Origin: Leptospira selangorensis
GTDB lineage: Bacteria; Spirochaetota; Leptospiria; Leptospirales; Leptospiraceae
Direction of reading: 5' to 3'
NCBI RefSeq assembly: GCF_004769405.1
Contig: NZ_RQES01000005.1
Span: 248,001-312,000 of the forward strand
DNA: 64,000 nucleotides
Shown: piece after piece, positions 44,514 through 54,063 of the stretch
How the letters are laid out: the number at the start of each line of letters is the position of its first letter
Position numbering within the stretch: position 1 is the first letter of the stretch
Made by a program: the position numbers and the translations under genes
The notes under the pieces: model-generated
Database searches by the model: none
Seen by the model: the letters and a program-made list of their open reading frames with translations, nothing else
Told to the model about the DNA's origin: nothing

Positions 44514-46016
44514 ATGATACTAGAGATAGAAGAACCGCATCGAAGGATCTGCGGGGAAAGAATACCATTTGAAAACATACATGCGGTTTCCATGAGCCTT
44601 CCGGAAGTCGCCGACGTAATCGGATACGAAGAAAAAAGAACCGAAACTCTTTCCAGATTAAAAGCGGGATATCCTCGTTTTGTAGCTCATGCTTATATAG
44701 AAAAAATTTTAGATTATAATAGAGAAACTAAGGGAGTCGACGGCCCTCAATTTATTGTAAACTCCCGCAAAGCCGCTGATCATATCGTTTCATTCTTCCA
44801 GGTAGAAGGCACAAGAATTATAGAGGACGAAGGTATTATTACCTTAACCGTACCTTCTCATAAGGAAAACGAATCCAAAATATTGTCCTTCATCCAACAT
44901 ACAGGATGTTTATTATCTTCTCGTAAGGCAGAAGATTACTTATTTAAAAAAGGACTTATCGATTCTATATACAAAGAAGAATCCAGAAAAGAAAAACCTT
45001 ATGAAACGGTAGAAGCATCATTATCCGCTTTATATCCGGGCAAAAATCTACAGGTATATCTGGCAACTTCCGGAATGAATGCGGTTTATGCCGCTTTTAG
45101 AGCATTAGATAAAGTTCGTGCAAAAGAAGGAAAAGATATCTGGCTCAGACTCGGATGGTTATACGTAGATAATATTAGAATATTAGAAAAATATTCTAGA
45201 GGCTCTCATATATTCCACGATGTGGTCGATCTAAAAGAATTGGAAGAATTCCTTTCTAAAGAAGGCCATAGAGTAGCCGCAATCCTTACTGAATCCCCTA
45301 CAAATCCTCTCATCCAAGTTCCTGATTATCCTGAACTCAAAAAACTTTTGGAAAAATATGGAATTCCATTAGTAGCCGATATTTCCGTGGCGGGTTCTGC
45401 AGTTGTGGATCTTTCTCCATACGCGGATGTGATCGTCGAGAGTTTGACAAAGTTTGCATCCGGACATGCAGACGTGATGATGGGCGCTTTATTTTTGAAT
45501 CCTTCTTCTGCATATTTTGAGAAGTTGAAAAAAGATTCTCCTGAATTTATAGAAATTCCTTATATCAGAGATTGCGAACGTATGGCCTTCGAGTTGGAAG
45601 GTTATATGGAAAGAGTTAAAGAGATAGGAAAGAATGCAGCTAAACTTGCAAACTTCTTCTCAAATCATCCTAAGATCAAAGCGGTTCATTGGAGTGGTTC
45701 GGAAGAAAATCACGGAAATTTTTCCAAGATTGCAAGGGATAAGGATCTGCATTGTGGAGTGATCACGATCGAACCTGGAGTTCCTTTGGAACCATTTTAC
45801 AATTCTTTAAGATTGTTAAAGGGGCCAAGTTTCGGAACAGAATTCACTCTGAACATGTTGTACATGTACCTGGCTCATTATGAATTAGTTTCTACGGAAG
45901 CTGGAAGAGGATTTTTGAAAGAAGTAGGATTAGATCCAAGTCTTATCAGAATTTCTATCGGAAGAGAAAATCCGGATCTTTTAATTGCAGAATACAAAAA
46001 AGCTCTGGGGGATTAA
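44514..46016 (+). CDS. Cystathionine gamma-synthase-like PLP enzyme, fungal STR2 type
   Basis: 500 residues, about 110 longer than bacterial MetB. The N-terminal 160 residues ([35 protein letters not shown]) match the extension of yeast and fungal cystathionine gamma-synthases. The PLP domain has [14 protein letters not shown] for phosphate binding, [31 protein letters not shown] with Asp289 and Schiff-base Lys313. It likely condenses an activated homoserine with cysteine for methionine synthesis. A five-codon frame (44500-44517) overlaps the start. The stop codon lies in a hairpin. Confidence 0.8.
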   Translation: MILEIEEPHRRICGERIPFENIHAVSMSLPEVADVIGYEEKRTETLSRLKAGYPRFVAHAYIEKILDYNRETKGVDGPQFIVNSRKAADHIVSFFQVEGTRIIEDEGIITLTVPSHKENESKILSFIQHTGCLLSSRKAEDYLFKKGLIDSIYKEESRKEKPYETVEASLSALYPGKNLQVYLATSGMNAVYAAFRALDKVRAKEGKDIWLRLGWLYVDNIRILEKYSRGSHIFHDVVDLKELEEFLSKEGHRVAAILTESPTNPLIQVPDYPELKKLLEKYGIPLVADISVAGSAVVDLSPYADVIVESLTKFASGHADVMMGALFLNPSSAYFEKLKKDSPEFIEIPYIRDCERMAFELEGYMERVKEIGKNAAKLANFFSNHPKIKAVHWSGSEENHGNFSKIARDKDLHCGVITIEPGVPLEPFYNSLRLLKGPSFGTEFTLNMLYMYLAHYELVSTEAGRGFLKEVGLDPSLIRISIGRENPDLLIAEYKKALGD

Positions 46017-46027
46017 TCCGCCAGAGC
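46002..46027 (+). terminator. Hairpin over the cystathionine gamma-synthase stop codon
   Basis: GCTCTGG (46002-46008) pairs with CCAGAGC (46021-46027). A G-G mismatch follows, and GGAT-TA-ATCC closes the top. The stop TAA (46014-46016) is at the apex. CAAAAATTTG follows, without a U-tract. Confidence 0.5.
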
Positions 46028-46069
46028 CAAAAATTTGAACGGTTCTAAAGAAGACAATCGTCGGACAAT

Positions 46070-46966
46070 TTATGCCGCAGAACGAATATTTTGTAGTTTG
46101 CCACCAGTTTTAATTTCCGATTGTAATACACTTTTATAGAAGATTTGGAATAACCCAAATTTAGAAATTCCTAAAGTATAAATCACTAGGGCGGAAACGA
46201 TAGCCCCGAGTGTCCAACCCAGTTGATGAATGATCACGCTGGAGATTATTGCAAATCCCAACGCACCTACAAACACAGTTGCTAAAAACGCAATTGTAGA
46301 AGCAAAGCCGGAAGGAGATTTTCTGACTGAAAATTCTCCGGCGCCTCCTAATTCCCAACCTTCTTTTTCGATCTTTAGAAGTGAAACGATCAGAACTGGA
46401 ATTAGGATCACGCCCATTACATACAATGTGATCGCTACATCCGACGTTAACCAGTTGATTGCGGTTCCCCAGGTCCATGTATGGAATTGTTCTACAGACT
46501 CTGAAAAAAATCTTTTATAACCGGTTCCGTCCCATCCATGAACTAAGATGAAGAACATTCCAAAATATCCTGCAGGAACTTGTAGATAAGCTAAGAAATT
46601 TTTTCCTGCTTCGATCAATTTCCAGACTACCCAGAAACCTAAGATCCCTTGGGAAATATTCGTTAAACCGAATAAAGCCACAAGCCAACCAGGCATTGTC
46701 TTATCTCCAGCATGCATTGTTTCCCAACTAGTAAACTGCCAGACAAGATACAAACCTGATGGAGCGAATAATAAACCTAGATAAAGAAGATTCGAGATGA
46801 AGTAGGTATTCTTCCAAAATGGGACCTTACCTTTCTCTTCTTTTTTGATGGAAGGGAGAGAACCTGCTGTGGTTTCTCCTGCCTGCAATTTTTTAATTTG
46901 GCGAGCTGCGGCCATTGCATAACCGGCTCCCAGGCCGTAGGCCCAAAAAACATCCACTTGAACCAT
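46070..46966 (-). CDS. Multi-span membrane protein of unknown function
   Basis: 298 residues with about seven hydrophobic segments: YGLGAGYAMAAARQI, YFISNLLYLGLLFAPSGLYLVWQF, WLVALFGLTNISQGILGFWVVWKLI, GYFGMFFILVHGW, SDVAITLYVMGVILIPVLIVSLL, ASTIAFLATVFVGALGFAIISSVIIHQ, IVSALVIYTLGISKFGLF. Trp- and Tyr-rich loops (GWDGTGYKRFF, FHTWTWGTAINW) stand out. I do not recognise a family. It diverges from a hydrolase gene over two matching palindromes that probably bind the nearby TetR, so the two genes may share a pathway, possibly lipid-linked. Confidence 0.6.
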   Translation of the reverse strand: MVQVDVFWAYGLGAGYAMAAARQIKKLQAGETTAGSLPSIKKEEKGKVPFWKNTYFISNLLYLGLLFAPSGLYLVWQFTSWETMHAGDKTMPGWLVALFGLTNISQGILGFWVVWKLIEAGKNFLAYLQVPAGYFGMFFILVHGWDGTGYKRFFSESVEQFHTWTWGTAINWLTSDVAITLYVMGVILIPVLIVSLLKIEKEGWELGGAGEFSVRKSPSGFASTIAFLATVFVGALGFAIISSVIIHQLGWTLGAIVSALVIYTLGISKFGLFQIFYKSVLQSEIKTGGKLQNIRSAA

Positions 46967-47000
46967 TGGATTCTAAACTCCTCACCTTAATTGAATATAA

Positions 47001-47016
47001 GAATGACACGTCATTC
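47001..47016. promoter_or_regulatory. Palindrome GAATGAC, probable TetR operator 1
   Basis: GAATGAC-AC-GTCATTC, 7-bp perfect arms. It lies 35 nt upstream of the membrane-protein start on the minus strand. The same half-site recurs at 47078. Confidence 0.65.
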
Positions 47017-47077
47017 AGTTTTTGTCAATAGGGGAAACTTAAAAATTTCAAAGAAAAACGTGTTTTACTTTGGGATT

Positions 47078-47099
47078 GGAATGACGTATCTGTCATTCC
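47078..47099. promoter_or_regulatory. Palindrome GGAATGAC, probable TetR operator 2
   Basis: GGAATGAC-N6-GTCATTCC, 8-bp perfect arms, 34 nt upstream of the hydrolase start at 47134. The half-site matches operator 1, with a longer spacer. Together they flank the divergent promoters next to a TetR gene at 48071-48697. Confidence 0.7.
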
Positions 47100-47133
47100 G
47101 ATTGGGTGGGAATTTTCATTAAACAGGGAAATT

Positions 47134-48063
47134 ATGAAAAGAACAATAATAAGCTTAATGTTACTTCTCATCATTCTACTTGATTGTAGATTTTTAGGGG
47201 TCGGTTCCGATTCCTTAGAGGATTTGAAAACGAAATATGCGAACTCAGAATCCAAGTTCGTGCAGGTTGGGGATCTGAATATCCATTACAGGGACGAGGG
47301 TCAAGGTCCTGTAATTATTCTATTACATGGGGTATGCTCTTCTTTGCATACTTGGGATGCTTGGGCAGAATTATTAAAGTCTCGTTATAGAGTGATCCGC
47401 ATTGATCTTCCAGGCCATGGACTTACAGGTCCTCCTGAAGATTTAGAAAAGTTAAATCTGGAAGAAGGTGTAGAAGTACTAAACCAATTCCTGGAATATC
47501 TAAAAATAGATTCTTTCTATCTGGTAGGGAATTCTATGGGAGGTTATATCACTTGGAATTACGTATTAAAATATCCTAATAAAGTCCAAAAATTGGTATT
47601 GATAGATGCGGCCGGATACGCGCAGCCTATGCCTCCTATGATCGCTTTAGGGAGTAACCCGATCGTAAGTCCTTTTGCACGACATATGCTTCCAAGTTTT
47701 ATGGTAGAAAAAAGTGTAGATGAGGTCTACGGAGATCCTTCTAAAATTACTCCGGAGATTAAAACAAGATACGTGGATCTTTCCAGAAGAGAAGGAAATA
47801 GGCAGGCTTATAATTATTTTTTCAGAACTGCTAGAGAGAAGTTCACTGACCCTAAAATTTCAGAAGGGATTAAGTCTGTAAGAACTCCTACATTGATCAT
47901 GTGGGGCAAGGAAGATCATTGGTTAAAATTGGAATACGCACAAAACTGGACTAAGGATCTTCAGAATTCTAAGTTCATTTCCTACGAAGGAGCGGGTCAT
48001 ATTCCTATGGAAGAAATTCCTGATATTACCGCAAAAGACCTAGTGCAGTTCCTTACTTTATAA
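47134..48063 (+). CDS. Alpha/beta hydrolase, probable lipoprotein
   Basis: 309 residues. Signal sequence RTIISLMLLLIILLDC ends in the lipobox LLDC, so it is anchored in the envelope. The serine nucleophile is in YLVGNSMGGYITW (GxSxG), the acid in MWGKEDHWL, and the His in EGAGHIPMEE. The first motif, IILLHGVCSSLHTWDAW, is the oxyanion His-Gly region. A lipase or esterase with unknown substrate. It is divergent from a multi-span membrane protein and convergent with a TetR gene, probably its regulator. Its stop lies in a hairpin. Confidence 0.85.
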   Translation: MKRTIISLMLLLIILLDCRFLGVGSDSLEDLKTKYANSESKFVQVGDLNIHYRDEGQGPVIILLHGVCSSLHTWDAWAELLKSRYRVIRIDLPGHGLTGPPEDLEKLNLEEGVEVLNQFLEYLKIDSFYLVGNSMGGYITWNYVLKYPNKVQKLVLIDAAGYAQPMPPMIALGSNPIVSPFARHMLPSFMVEKSVDEVYGDPSKITPEIKTRYVDLSRREGNRQAYNYFFRTAREKFTDPKISEGIKSVRTPTLIMWGKEDHWLKLEYAQNWTKDLQNSKFISYEGAGHIPMEEIPDITAKDLVQFLTL

Positions 48064-48070
48064 AAAGTAA
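48053..48070 (+). terminator. AT-rich hairpin over the hydrolase stop codon
   Basis: TTACTTT (48053-48059), loop ATAA, AAAGTAA (48064-48070). The stop TAA is 48061-48063 in the loop. The next three bases (48071-48073) are the stop of the convergent TetR gene. No U-tract. Confidence 0.4.
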
Positions 48071-48697
48071 CTAACGTTTGCCCATTCCTTCTAACATAAG
48101 GGTGGGCATTTCTTCCAGCCAACGTTTTGCAAATTTAGAATCCACTTTTGAAGATAAATTGATCCGTATCCCTTCAAACATCATCGCATTGACTGCTTGA
48201 GATGCGATACGAGTATCCAATTCTCTTCTTAAAAATCCTTTTTTCACACCGTTCTTCAGATACAACTCTGTGAGCCTGGCGCTTTTATCAATCCCAAGCT
48301 GCACTTTTCTTTTTACAGTTTCATCCAAAGCCATTGCTTCGAAAAAAACGATCTTTGCCTGTCTTGGGTCTTTGCTGAAAAGTTGAAATAATTCCCAGCC
48401 GATATTCTTGATCTGGTTTCTGTATTCTTCGATTGAGTTTGATTTTTCGGGACTTTCTTTACGAACCACTTCTAATAGTCCTAGAAGGATCCGGTCTACT
48501 AACGCATGTAAGATATCTAATTTATTTTTAAAATAACGATAACAGGTCCCATGGCCTATATTTAATTTTCCGGCTATGTCTGCGATCCCCGCCTCATGAT
48601 ATCCTTTTTCGGAGAATACGTCTAGTGCCGCTTCTAGGATTTGTTCTCTTCTTGCTTCCGCCCTGTTGGCGATCGGACTAGGAGGCTTTGTTCTCAT
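48071..48697 (-). CDS. TetR family regulator of the GAATGAC operators (probable)
   Basis: 208 residues from the ATG at 48697, with GGAG sites upstream; a TTG at 48733 would add 12 residues. Clear TetR HTH: GIADIAGKLNIGHGTCYRYFKNKLDILHALVDRIL. FSEKGYHEAGIADIAG is the conserved helix 2-3. The C-terminal domain carries a basic helix (DETVKRKVQLGIDKSARLTELYLK). The adjacent divergent pair has two palindromes with the same half-site, so it probably controls that region. The ligand is likely a lipid or fatty acid, by context only. Confidence 0.85.
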   Translation of the reverse strand: MRTKPPSPIANRAEARREQILEAALDVFSEKGYHEAGIADIAGKLNIGHGTCYRYFKNKLDILHALVDRILLGLLEVVRKESPEKSNSIEEYRNQIKNIGWELFQLFSKDPRQAKIVFFEAMALDETVKRKVQLGIDKSARLTELYLKNGVKKGFLRRELDTRIASQAVNAMMFEGIRINLSSKVDSKFAKRWLEEMPTLMLEGMGKR

Positions 48698-48742
48698 GTT
48701 CTCCTTACTCCGATTTGGAGAACTAGTTCGCAAGGAATTTTC

Positions 48743-50890
48743 CTAATTCGGAAGTTCAAAACGGATTTGGAAACTGGCTCCATGATCTTTTGAACTGGAA
48801 AAATCCAATTTTCCCTTTAGCTGTTTTGTCAGGACTTGGACCAAGGTTAGGCCGAAAGAATGAGTTGCGATCGGATTCAATTCGTTAGGTAAACCGACCC
48901 CGTTGTCTGAAACTTCTAAAATTACTACATTTTCCTTTTTCTGGAGTCTGACTTGGATCTTTGGTCTTTCATCCGTAGGAGAAAAATTATGAGGGAATGC
49001 GTATTTAAAAGAATTTGTGAGTAATTCATTTAATGCAAGTCCGAGCGGAATTGCGATACTGATCTCTAAATGGATAGGATTTGATATCACATCCACTCTT
49101 GTTTCCGCTCCGATTTTATAGGCGGACCTGATCTTCTCCGCAAGCCTTTTGGAATATCCTGAAAATTCTACATTTCCCAAATCATTGGATTGGTACAACT
49201 CATCATGGATCAGCGCCATGGTTTGGATCCTGTTTTGGCTTTCTGTAAATGCCTCGTGGATTTTAGGATCGTTTTCGTATTCCGACTGAAGATTGAATAA
49301 ACTGGAGATCACTTGCAGATTGTTTTTTACTCTGTGATGGATCTCTTTCAACATCACTTCCTTTTCTTTTAAGGAAGATTTTAGCTGTCTCTCTGCCTGC
49401 TTTTTGTCAGTGATCTCTGTGACAGTAATAATGGTAGAAGAGAATGAATCTTCAAATTCCGGTGCTAAGGACCAACGAATGGATGCTTCGATTTGTTTTC
49501 CGTTACATGTGGATAATGTAGTTTCCGTATGAAGTACTCTTGCTCCAAAACGAATTCTGGTCAGAAGTTTTTTGAAATAATGATCATTTCCCTTTCTGAA
49601 AAAATTTCTGGCGAGAAATAGGACTTCTTCCTTTGAACTTGCTTCAAATAATCGAACGGATTCCTTATTTGCGTCTACTACACTTACTGTTTCATAACAT
49701 TCCGAAACGAATTTAGGATTCGTCTTCAGGAATTTAGCGAATTCCTTTGTAGACATCTTAGGTACTTCGCCCAACATTCTTCGTACTTCAGAGTAATCAC
49801 ATTCTAAAATTGCGATCGGAACGTTTTCGAATAAACCTTTATAGATTGCTTCACTTGCTCCTAAAAATCGATATGATCGATCTAGTTCTTGTGTCCTTTC
49901 TGCAACCAGATCTTCTAATCTTTTATGGGAGAGATAGATCTCATCTTGCGCATCTACTCTTTCCCTTATTACTGATAAGGCGAGAAGGGAAGCGACCGAG
50001 ATCGCAGAAAGAAAACTTTGCAAAAGAAGAAGGGACACTTCTTTGGAAGCAGGGAAATTATACGAATCTCCTTGTGCCGTTCCTAAGATAGATATTATTG
50101 AAACTATGATGAGTACTAAAGAAGATTCTCTTCCTCCGAATCTAAGAGAAACAAGTGAGATAACAGCGATCAAAAGATAAGAGAGTGGGAAATATGCCGG
50201 TATCTGATTGATACTAAAGAAGTAGAATATTCCCCCACCTAATAAAATTAAGAAGGAGACGAGTCCCACACTTTCTTTCCAAGAATGTACTTGGAATCTT
50301 GCAACCCTTGGTCCTAACCAACTTAAGAAAAACGGAAAGTATACGAATACCCCTAAAGAATCTCCCATCCACCAAGTGATCCAAGTAGGAAAAAGCGAAT
50401 TTAAATCCAGGATATTTAAGAGTAGAAGTCCGGAACACGCGATCGTTGCTGCGATAATACAAACTAATGTTTCTATCCAAAGAAATCTAAGAACGAAAGA
50501 AGTGTTCTTTGTAAGATCTAGATCAGGAACGAACTTTTTATATAAATAGGCTCCTGTGAAAGATTGTAATGTGCTTCCAATAGCGATGAGTACTGCGGCC
50601 CCAAAATAAATGCTTAGATCTTGTCCCGGAATATCTTCATGTCGTATCTGGCAGTTGTATAAAAAGGAACCTGTAAAAATCCCGAAATAAGAAACTCTTC
50701 CGAATAATAAAGGAGTGATCAATCCCCAACCGGATGCAGGCCAAATAGGAGAGGCGTAATCCGAAAAAGTCCCGAAGGATTCTCCGAATTTTCCCAAGAG
50801 AAAATAAACGGAAGCTACCAGAAGAAATTTAGCGGCAGTTTGAACGAATTTTAGGGATCGAGATAACATTAATCTTAGAATCTTATTCAT
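48743..50890 (-). CDS. MASE1-domain sensor histidine kinase (HWE/HisKA_2 type)
   Basis: 715 residues from the ATG at 50890; a TTG at 50944 gives 18 more but abuts the divergent pabBC start. The N-terminal ~320 residues have about eight membrane helices of the MASE1 type (FLLVASVYFLLGKF, PIWPASGWGLITPLLFG). A PAS-like region spans about 345-495. The phosphoacceptor is in EIHHRVKNNLQVISSLFNLQ (His518), of the HWE/HisKA_2 class, and the ATPase has ALNELLTNSFKYAFP and EVSDNGVGLP. No response regulator is next to it. The input is unknown. Confidence 0.9.
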   Translation of the reverse strand: MNKILRLMLSRSLKFVQTAAKFLLVASVYFLLGKFGESFGTFSDYASPIWPASGWGLITPLLFGRVSYFGIFTGSFLYNCQIRHEDIPGQDLSIYFGAAVLIAIGSTLQSFTGAYLYKKFVPDLDLTKNTSFVLRFLWIETLVCIIAATIACSGLLLLNILDLNSLFPTWITWWMGDSLGVFVYFPFFLSWLGPRVARFQVHSWKESVGLVSFLILLGGGIFYFFSINQIPAYFPLSYLLIAVISLVSLRFGGRESSLVLIIVSIISILGTAQGDSYNFPASKEVSLLLLQSFLSAISVASLLALSVIRERVDAQDEIYLSHKRLEDLVAERTQELDRSYRFLGASEAIYKGLFENVPIAILECDYSEVRRMLGEVPKMSTKEFAKFLKTNPKFVSECYETVSVVDANKESVRLFEASSKEEVLFLARNFFRKGNDHYFKKLLTRIRFGARVLHTETTLSTCNGKQIEASIRWSLAPEFEDSFSSTIITVTEITDKKQAERQLKSSLKEKEVMLKEIHHRVKNNLQVISSLFNLQSEYENDPKIHEAFTESQNRIQTMALIHDELYQSNDLGNVEFSGYSKRLAEKIRSAYKIGAETRVDVISNPIHLEISIAIPLGLALNELLTNSFKYAFPHNFSPTDERPKIQVRLQKKENVVILEVSDNGVGLPNELNPIATHSFGLTLVQVLTKQLKGKLDFSSSKDHGASFQIRFELPN

Positions 50891-50944
50891 TTCGCTTTTA
50901 GGATTCGGAAGCAGCTGAGAATAAGGTTTTAAGACCTTTTCCAA

Positions 50945-52756
50945 ATGATTTCCGATCTATTTCAAAACTCCAGGAAACCCTTTATTTATTTAGGGGAAGG
51001 TTTCTCTGAAGAGGGACGCCTAGTTCTAACGGAGCCGAATGAGATTCTTACTACTAATCGACGAAGTGAAGCAAGGAAATTCTTCTTAGAAATTCAAAAC
51101 AAGGTCTCCCAAGGATTCCATGTGGCCGGTTGGATTTCCTACGAAGCAGGGGATTTATTTTTAAATCCTGACAATATGGAAGAAGTTTCGGAAGATCCTC
51201 TTTTCTGGTTCGGGATTTTTTCCAAACCGAAGGTCTTAAACCCCGCTGAAATTTCGGAATGGGAATCCAAATTTAAGGACAAAGGTTATTCTGCAAAAAT
51301 CAGATCCGAGATGGATCTTAAAGAATACCAAAAGATCTTTCACAAGATCCGGAACTTTCTCTACGAAGGTGATATTTATCAGGTCAATTTTACATTTCCT
51401 TTGGAGATAGAATTAGAAGGTTCTCTCGGAAGATTGTTTTTTGAACTCAGAAAAAAACAGCCTGTTCCATACGAAGCTTGGATACATACCGGAGGGTCCC
51501 TCCAGACACAAAGAGATATTCTCTCTTTTTCTCCGGAACTGTTTTGGGAAAGAAAATCCAATCAGATCAGAACTGTTCCGATGAAAGGAACCAGGCCCAG
51601 AGGAAAAGATCACGAGGAAGATGAAAGATTGAAATTAGAACTTGCCGGTTCGGAAAAAGACAGAGCAGAAAATTTAATGATCACCGATCTTCTCCGCAAT
51701 GATTTAGGAAGGATCTCTTTACCTGGCTCTGTTGGAGTTTCTAAACTTTTCTCTATCGAAGAATATCCGACAGTTTTCCAAATGACCAGTGAGATAAGAT
51801 CCGAACTTTCTTCGGATATAAAATGGACGGATATTTTAGAGGCGTTGTTTCCGGGAGGTTCTATCACTGGGGCTCCTAAAAAAAGATCCTCGGAGATCAT
51901 TCATAGTTTGGAAAAAAATAGAGGAGTTTATACAGGGGGGATCTTCTATCTGTCTCCGGGAAAAGAAATTTCTTCCATCGCGATCCGTACTCTAGAGTTT
52001 TTACAAGATCCTTCCGGACAAAAAAAAGGAAGAATGGGAGTCGGTTCCGGAATTACGATCGGTTCCGATCCGAATGCGGAATGGGAAGAATGTTGGTCCA
52101 AGGCAAAGTTTTTGAATAATGCCAAAGAGAATTTTCATATATTCACAACTACGATCTGTAAAAGAAGAAAGATCTATTTTTTAAAAGATCATAAAGAAAG
52201 AATGAAAACCTCCGCTAATGAACTCGGATTCGTTTGGAAAGAAGAGGGTTGGGGATCCGTTATTAATGAAATCGCAAGCAAAGTTTCTTCCGACAAAAAA
52301 TACAGAGTGAAAATTATTCTTTTATCTAATGGAGAATTCCAGTCTGAAGTTTCCGAATTCCATCCAGGCCCTAAAGAGGGGAAGGTTCTGGTTAGCGGAA
52401 CTTCTACCAATAAAAAAAATCAGTTCTTTTATCATAAAACAAATATCAGAGAACTCTTTTCGGCCGGTTATGAATCTGCTATTTCTAAAGGGTATCTGGA
52501 TCAGATTTATACAAACACAGATGGTCATTTGACAGAGGGATCCATTCACTCTATCTTCCTTTTCTTAAATAAAGAATGGATCACACCTTCTCTGGAAGAA
52601 GGAATTCTTCCCGGAGTAGCCCGCAAACAATGGGTCCGAAAATTGAAAGCAAAGGAAATGAAAATTTCTAAACAAGATCTAAGTCTTGCTTCTAAGATTA
52701 TTTTAGTAAACTCGCTCAGAGGTATTAGAAGGGTTTCCGGGGTAGATTTCGAATGA
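50945..52756 (+). CDS. Fused aminodeoxychorismate synthase component I and lyase
   Basis: 603 residues, PabB-PabC fusion. Residues 1-~395 are the chorismate-binding domain: YEGDIYQVNFTFPLEIEL, LLRNDLGRISLPGSVGVS, LFPGGSITGAPKKRSSEIIHSLE, YTGGIFYLSPGKEISSIAIRTLEF. Residues ~400-603 are a class IV PLP lyase: HKTNIRELFSAGY carries the lysine, and DGHLTEGSIHSIFLFLNKEWITPSLEEGILPGVARKQWV follows. It makes 4-aminobenzoate from chorismate and ammonia, for folate. No pabA is adjacent. First gene of an operon with thpR (four-base overlap) and aat. Confidence 0.92.
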   Translation: MISDLFQNSRKPFIYLGEGFSEEGRLVLTEPNEILTTNRRSEARKFFLEIQNKVSQGFHVAGWISYEAGDLFLNPDNMEEVSEDPLFWFGIFSKPKVLNPAEISEWESKFKDKGYSAKIRSEMDLKEYQKIFHKIRNFLYEGDIYQVNFTFPLEIELEGSLGRLFFELRKKQPVPYEAWIHTGGSLQTQRDILSFSPELFWERKSNQIRTVPMKGTRPRGKDHEEDERLKLELAGSEKDRAENLMITDLLRNDLGRISLPGSVGVSKLFSIEEYPTVFQMTSEIRSELSSDIKWTDILEALFPGGSITGAPKKRSSEIIHSLEKNRGVYTGGIFYLSPGKEISSIAIRTLEFLQDPSGQKKGRMGVGSGITIGSDPNAEWEECWSKAKFLNNAKENFHIFTTTICKRRKIYFLKDHKERMKTSANELGFVWKEEGWGSVINEIASKVSSDKKYRVKIILLSNGEFQSEVSEFHPGPKEGKVLVSGTSTNKKNQFFYHKTNIRELFSAGYESAISKGYLDQIYTNTDGHLTEGSIHSIFLFLNKEWITPSLEEGILPGVARKQWVRKLKAKEMKISKQDLSLASKIILVNSLRGIRRVSGVDFE

Positions 52757-53289
52757 GAAGTTTTTTAGGATTGGTTCTTCCAGATCCCATAAAATCGGAT
52801 CTTGAAAAAATTTGCTTCGGGTTGGAGGAGATCCGCTGGGTTTCTCCCGAAAATTTTCATACTACCTTGGTCTTTCTGGGAGAGTTAAAACCGGAGGAGA
52901 TAGAAAAAGTTTCGGAGATCTGCGGCCAAGTTTCTGAAAAAAGTTTTTCCCTAGAGATCAAAGGTGTCGGTTTTTTTGGTAATAAATTTCCCGAGATTTT
53001 GTATGCGGGTGTAACTCTTTCGGACGAACTGAAAAGGCTTCAAAAAGTTTTAGAATCCACTCTCAGAAGGGAAGGTTTCTCCATCGATAAAAGAGATTAT
53101 AGACCTCATATAACGATAGGGAGATTCAAAAGAACCCCGGAAAAACGTTTGGATCTTTATTTGAATGAATTCTCCTCTTTCCAAACGGACATAGTTCCAG
53201 TGTCGGAATTCCATCTATTTTCTAGTCGCAGCGGAGCGAACGGTCAGATATACTCGGTCGAAGAATCATATCCTCTTCTCTTGGAATAA
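52753..53289 (+). CDS. thpR: RNA 2',3'-cyclic phosphodiesterase (2H family)
   Basis: 178 residues. Both HxTx motifs are present: FHTTLVFLGEL (His at about 34-38) and YRPHITIGRFKR near residue 118-128. FLGLVLPDPIKSDLEKICFGL is the family N-terminus. It opens 2',3'-cyclic phosphates at RNA ends. The start overlaps the pabBC stop by four bases, and the aat gene begins on the base after its stop. Confidence 0.93.
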   Translation: MRSFLGLVLPDPIKSDLEKICFGLEEIRWVSPENFHTTLVFLGELKPEEIEKVSEICGQVSEKSFSLEIKGVGFFGNKFPEILYAGVTLSDELKRLQKVLESTLRREGFSIDKRDYRPHITIGRFKRTPEKRLDLYLNEFSSFQTDIVPVSEFHLFSSRSGANGQIYSVEESYPLLLE

Positions 53290-53982
53290 ATGGAAAACCC
53301 TAGACAAAATCAATATTCTCCTATTCGGGACTTTTCCGATTTTTTCGCAGATCCTAGACATTCGGTAGAAGAGGTTGTCGGTATTGGCGGAGATCTAAAA
53401 CCGGATCGCCTTCTTTATGCGTATACTCGAGGAATATTTCCTTGGGCGGATAAACCTCTGCTTTGGTTTTCTTTGGATCCGAGGGCTATCTTTGACCTAA
53501 ATGTTCTTCATATTAGTTCCAGAGTTCACCGAAGAATTCGCCAAAAAAAATTTACGGTCACATTCAATCGCGCATTTGAACAAGTTATGCGATGCTGTGC
53601 ATTCAGAACCGAAGAACAAACATGGATAACGGAGAACTTTTTGCGGGGTTTTACCAATTTTCATAAGGAAGGTTATGCTCATAGTATAGAGGTCTGGGAC
53701 GAAAACGGAAGGTTAGGCGGAGGAGTTTATGGCGTGGCCATCGGTAAATTTTTTGCCGGAGAGTCCATGTTCTCCTTTTTACCTGATTTTGGGAAGATCG
53801 GGCTCTACTTTCTATTTGAAGCATTGAAGAAGGATGGCTTCACATTATTCGATACCCAGCAGATGAACCCGGTGACTTTGAATTTGGGAGCGTATGAGAT
53901 CCCGAAAGATAAATTTTTGGACCGTCTGTCACTCGCTGTAGCAGTTCCGAACAAATGGGTCCCACCAGCGGATGAAATCTGA
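53290..53982 (+). CDS. aat: Leucyl/phenylalanyl-tRNA--protein transferase
   Basis: 230 residues. Adds Leu or Phe from aminoacyl-tRNA to N-terminal Arg or Lys for the N-end rule, delivering proteins to ClpS/Clp[38 protein letters not shown] is the family start, with [35 protein letters not shown] at the end. It follows thpR with no gap. Its stop sits in a small AAATC-T-GATTT repeat followed by a T-rich run (TTTTTCTTT), perhaps a weak terminator. Confidence 0.95.
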   Translation: MENPRQNQYSPIRDFSDFFADPRHSVEEVVGIGGDLKPDRLLYAYTRGIFPWADKPLLWFSLDPRAIFDLNVLHISSRVHRRIRQKKFTVTFNRAFEQVMRCCAFRTEEQTWITENFLRGFTNFHKEGYAHSIEVWDENGRLGGGVYGVAIGKFFAGESMFSFLPDFGKIGLYFLFEALKKDGFTLFDTQQMNPVTLNLGAYEIPKDKFLDRLSLAVAVPNKWVPPADEI

Positions 53983-54063
53983 TTTTTCTTTAAAATGCAT
54001 TTGATTTGTCTCGCAGAACAATAAAATTACGACACAAACCAAAGTTTCTATAGGAAGATCATA

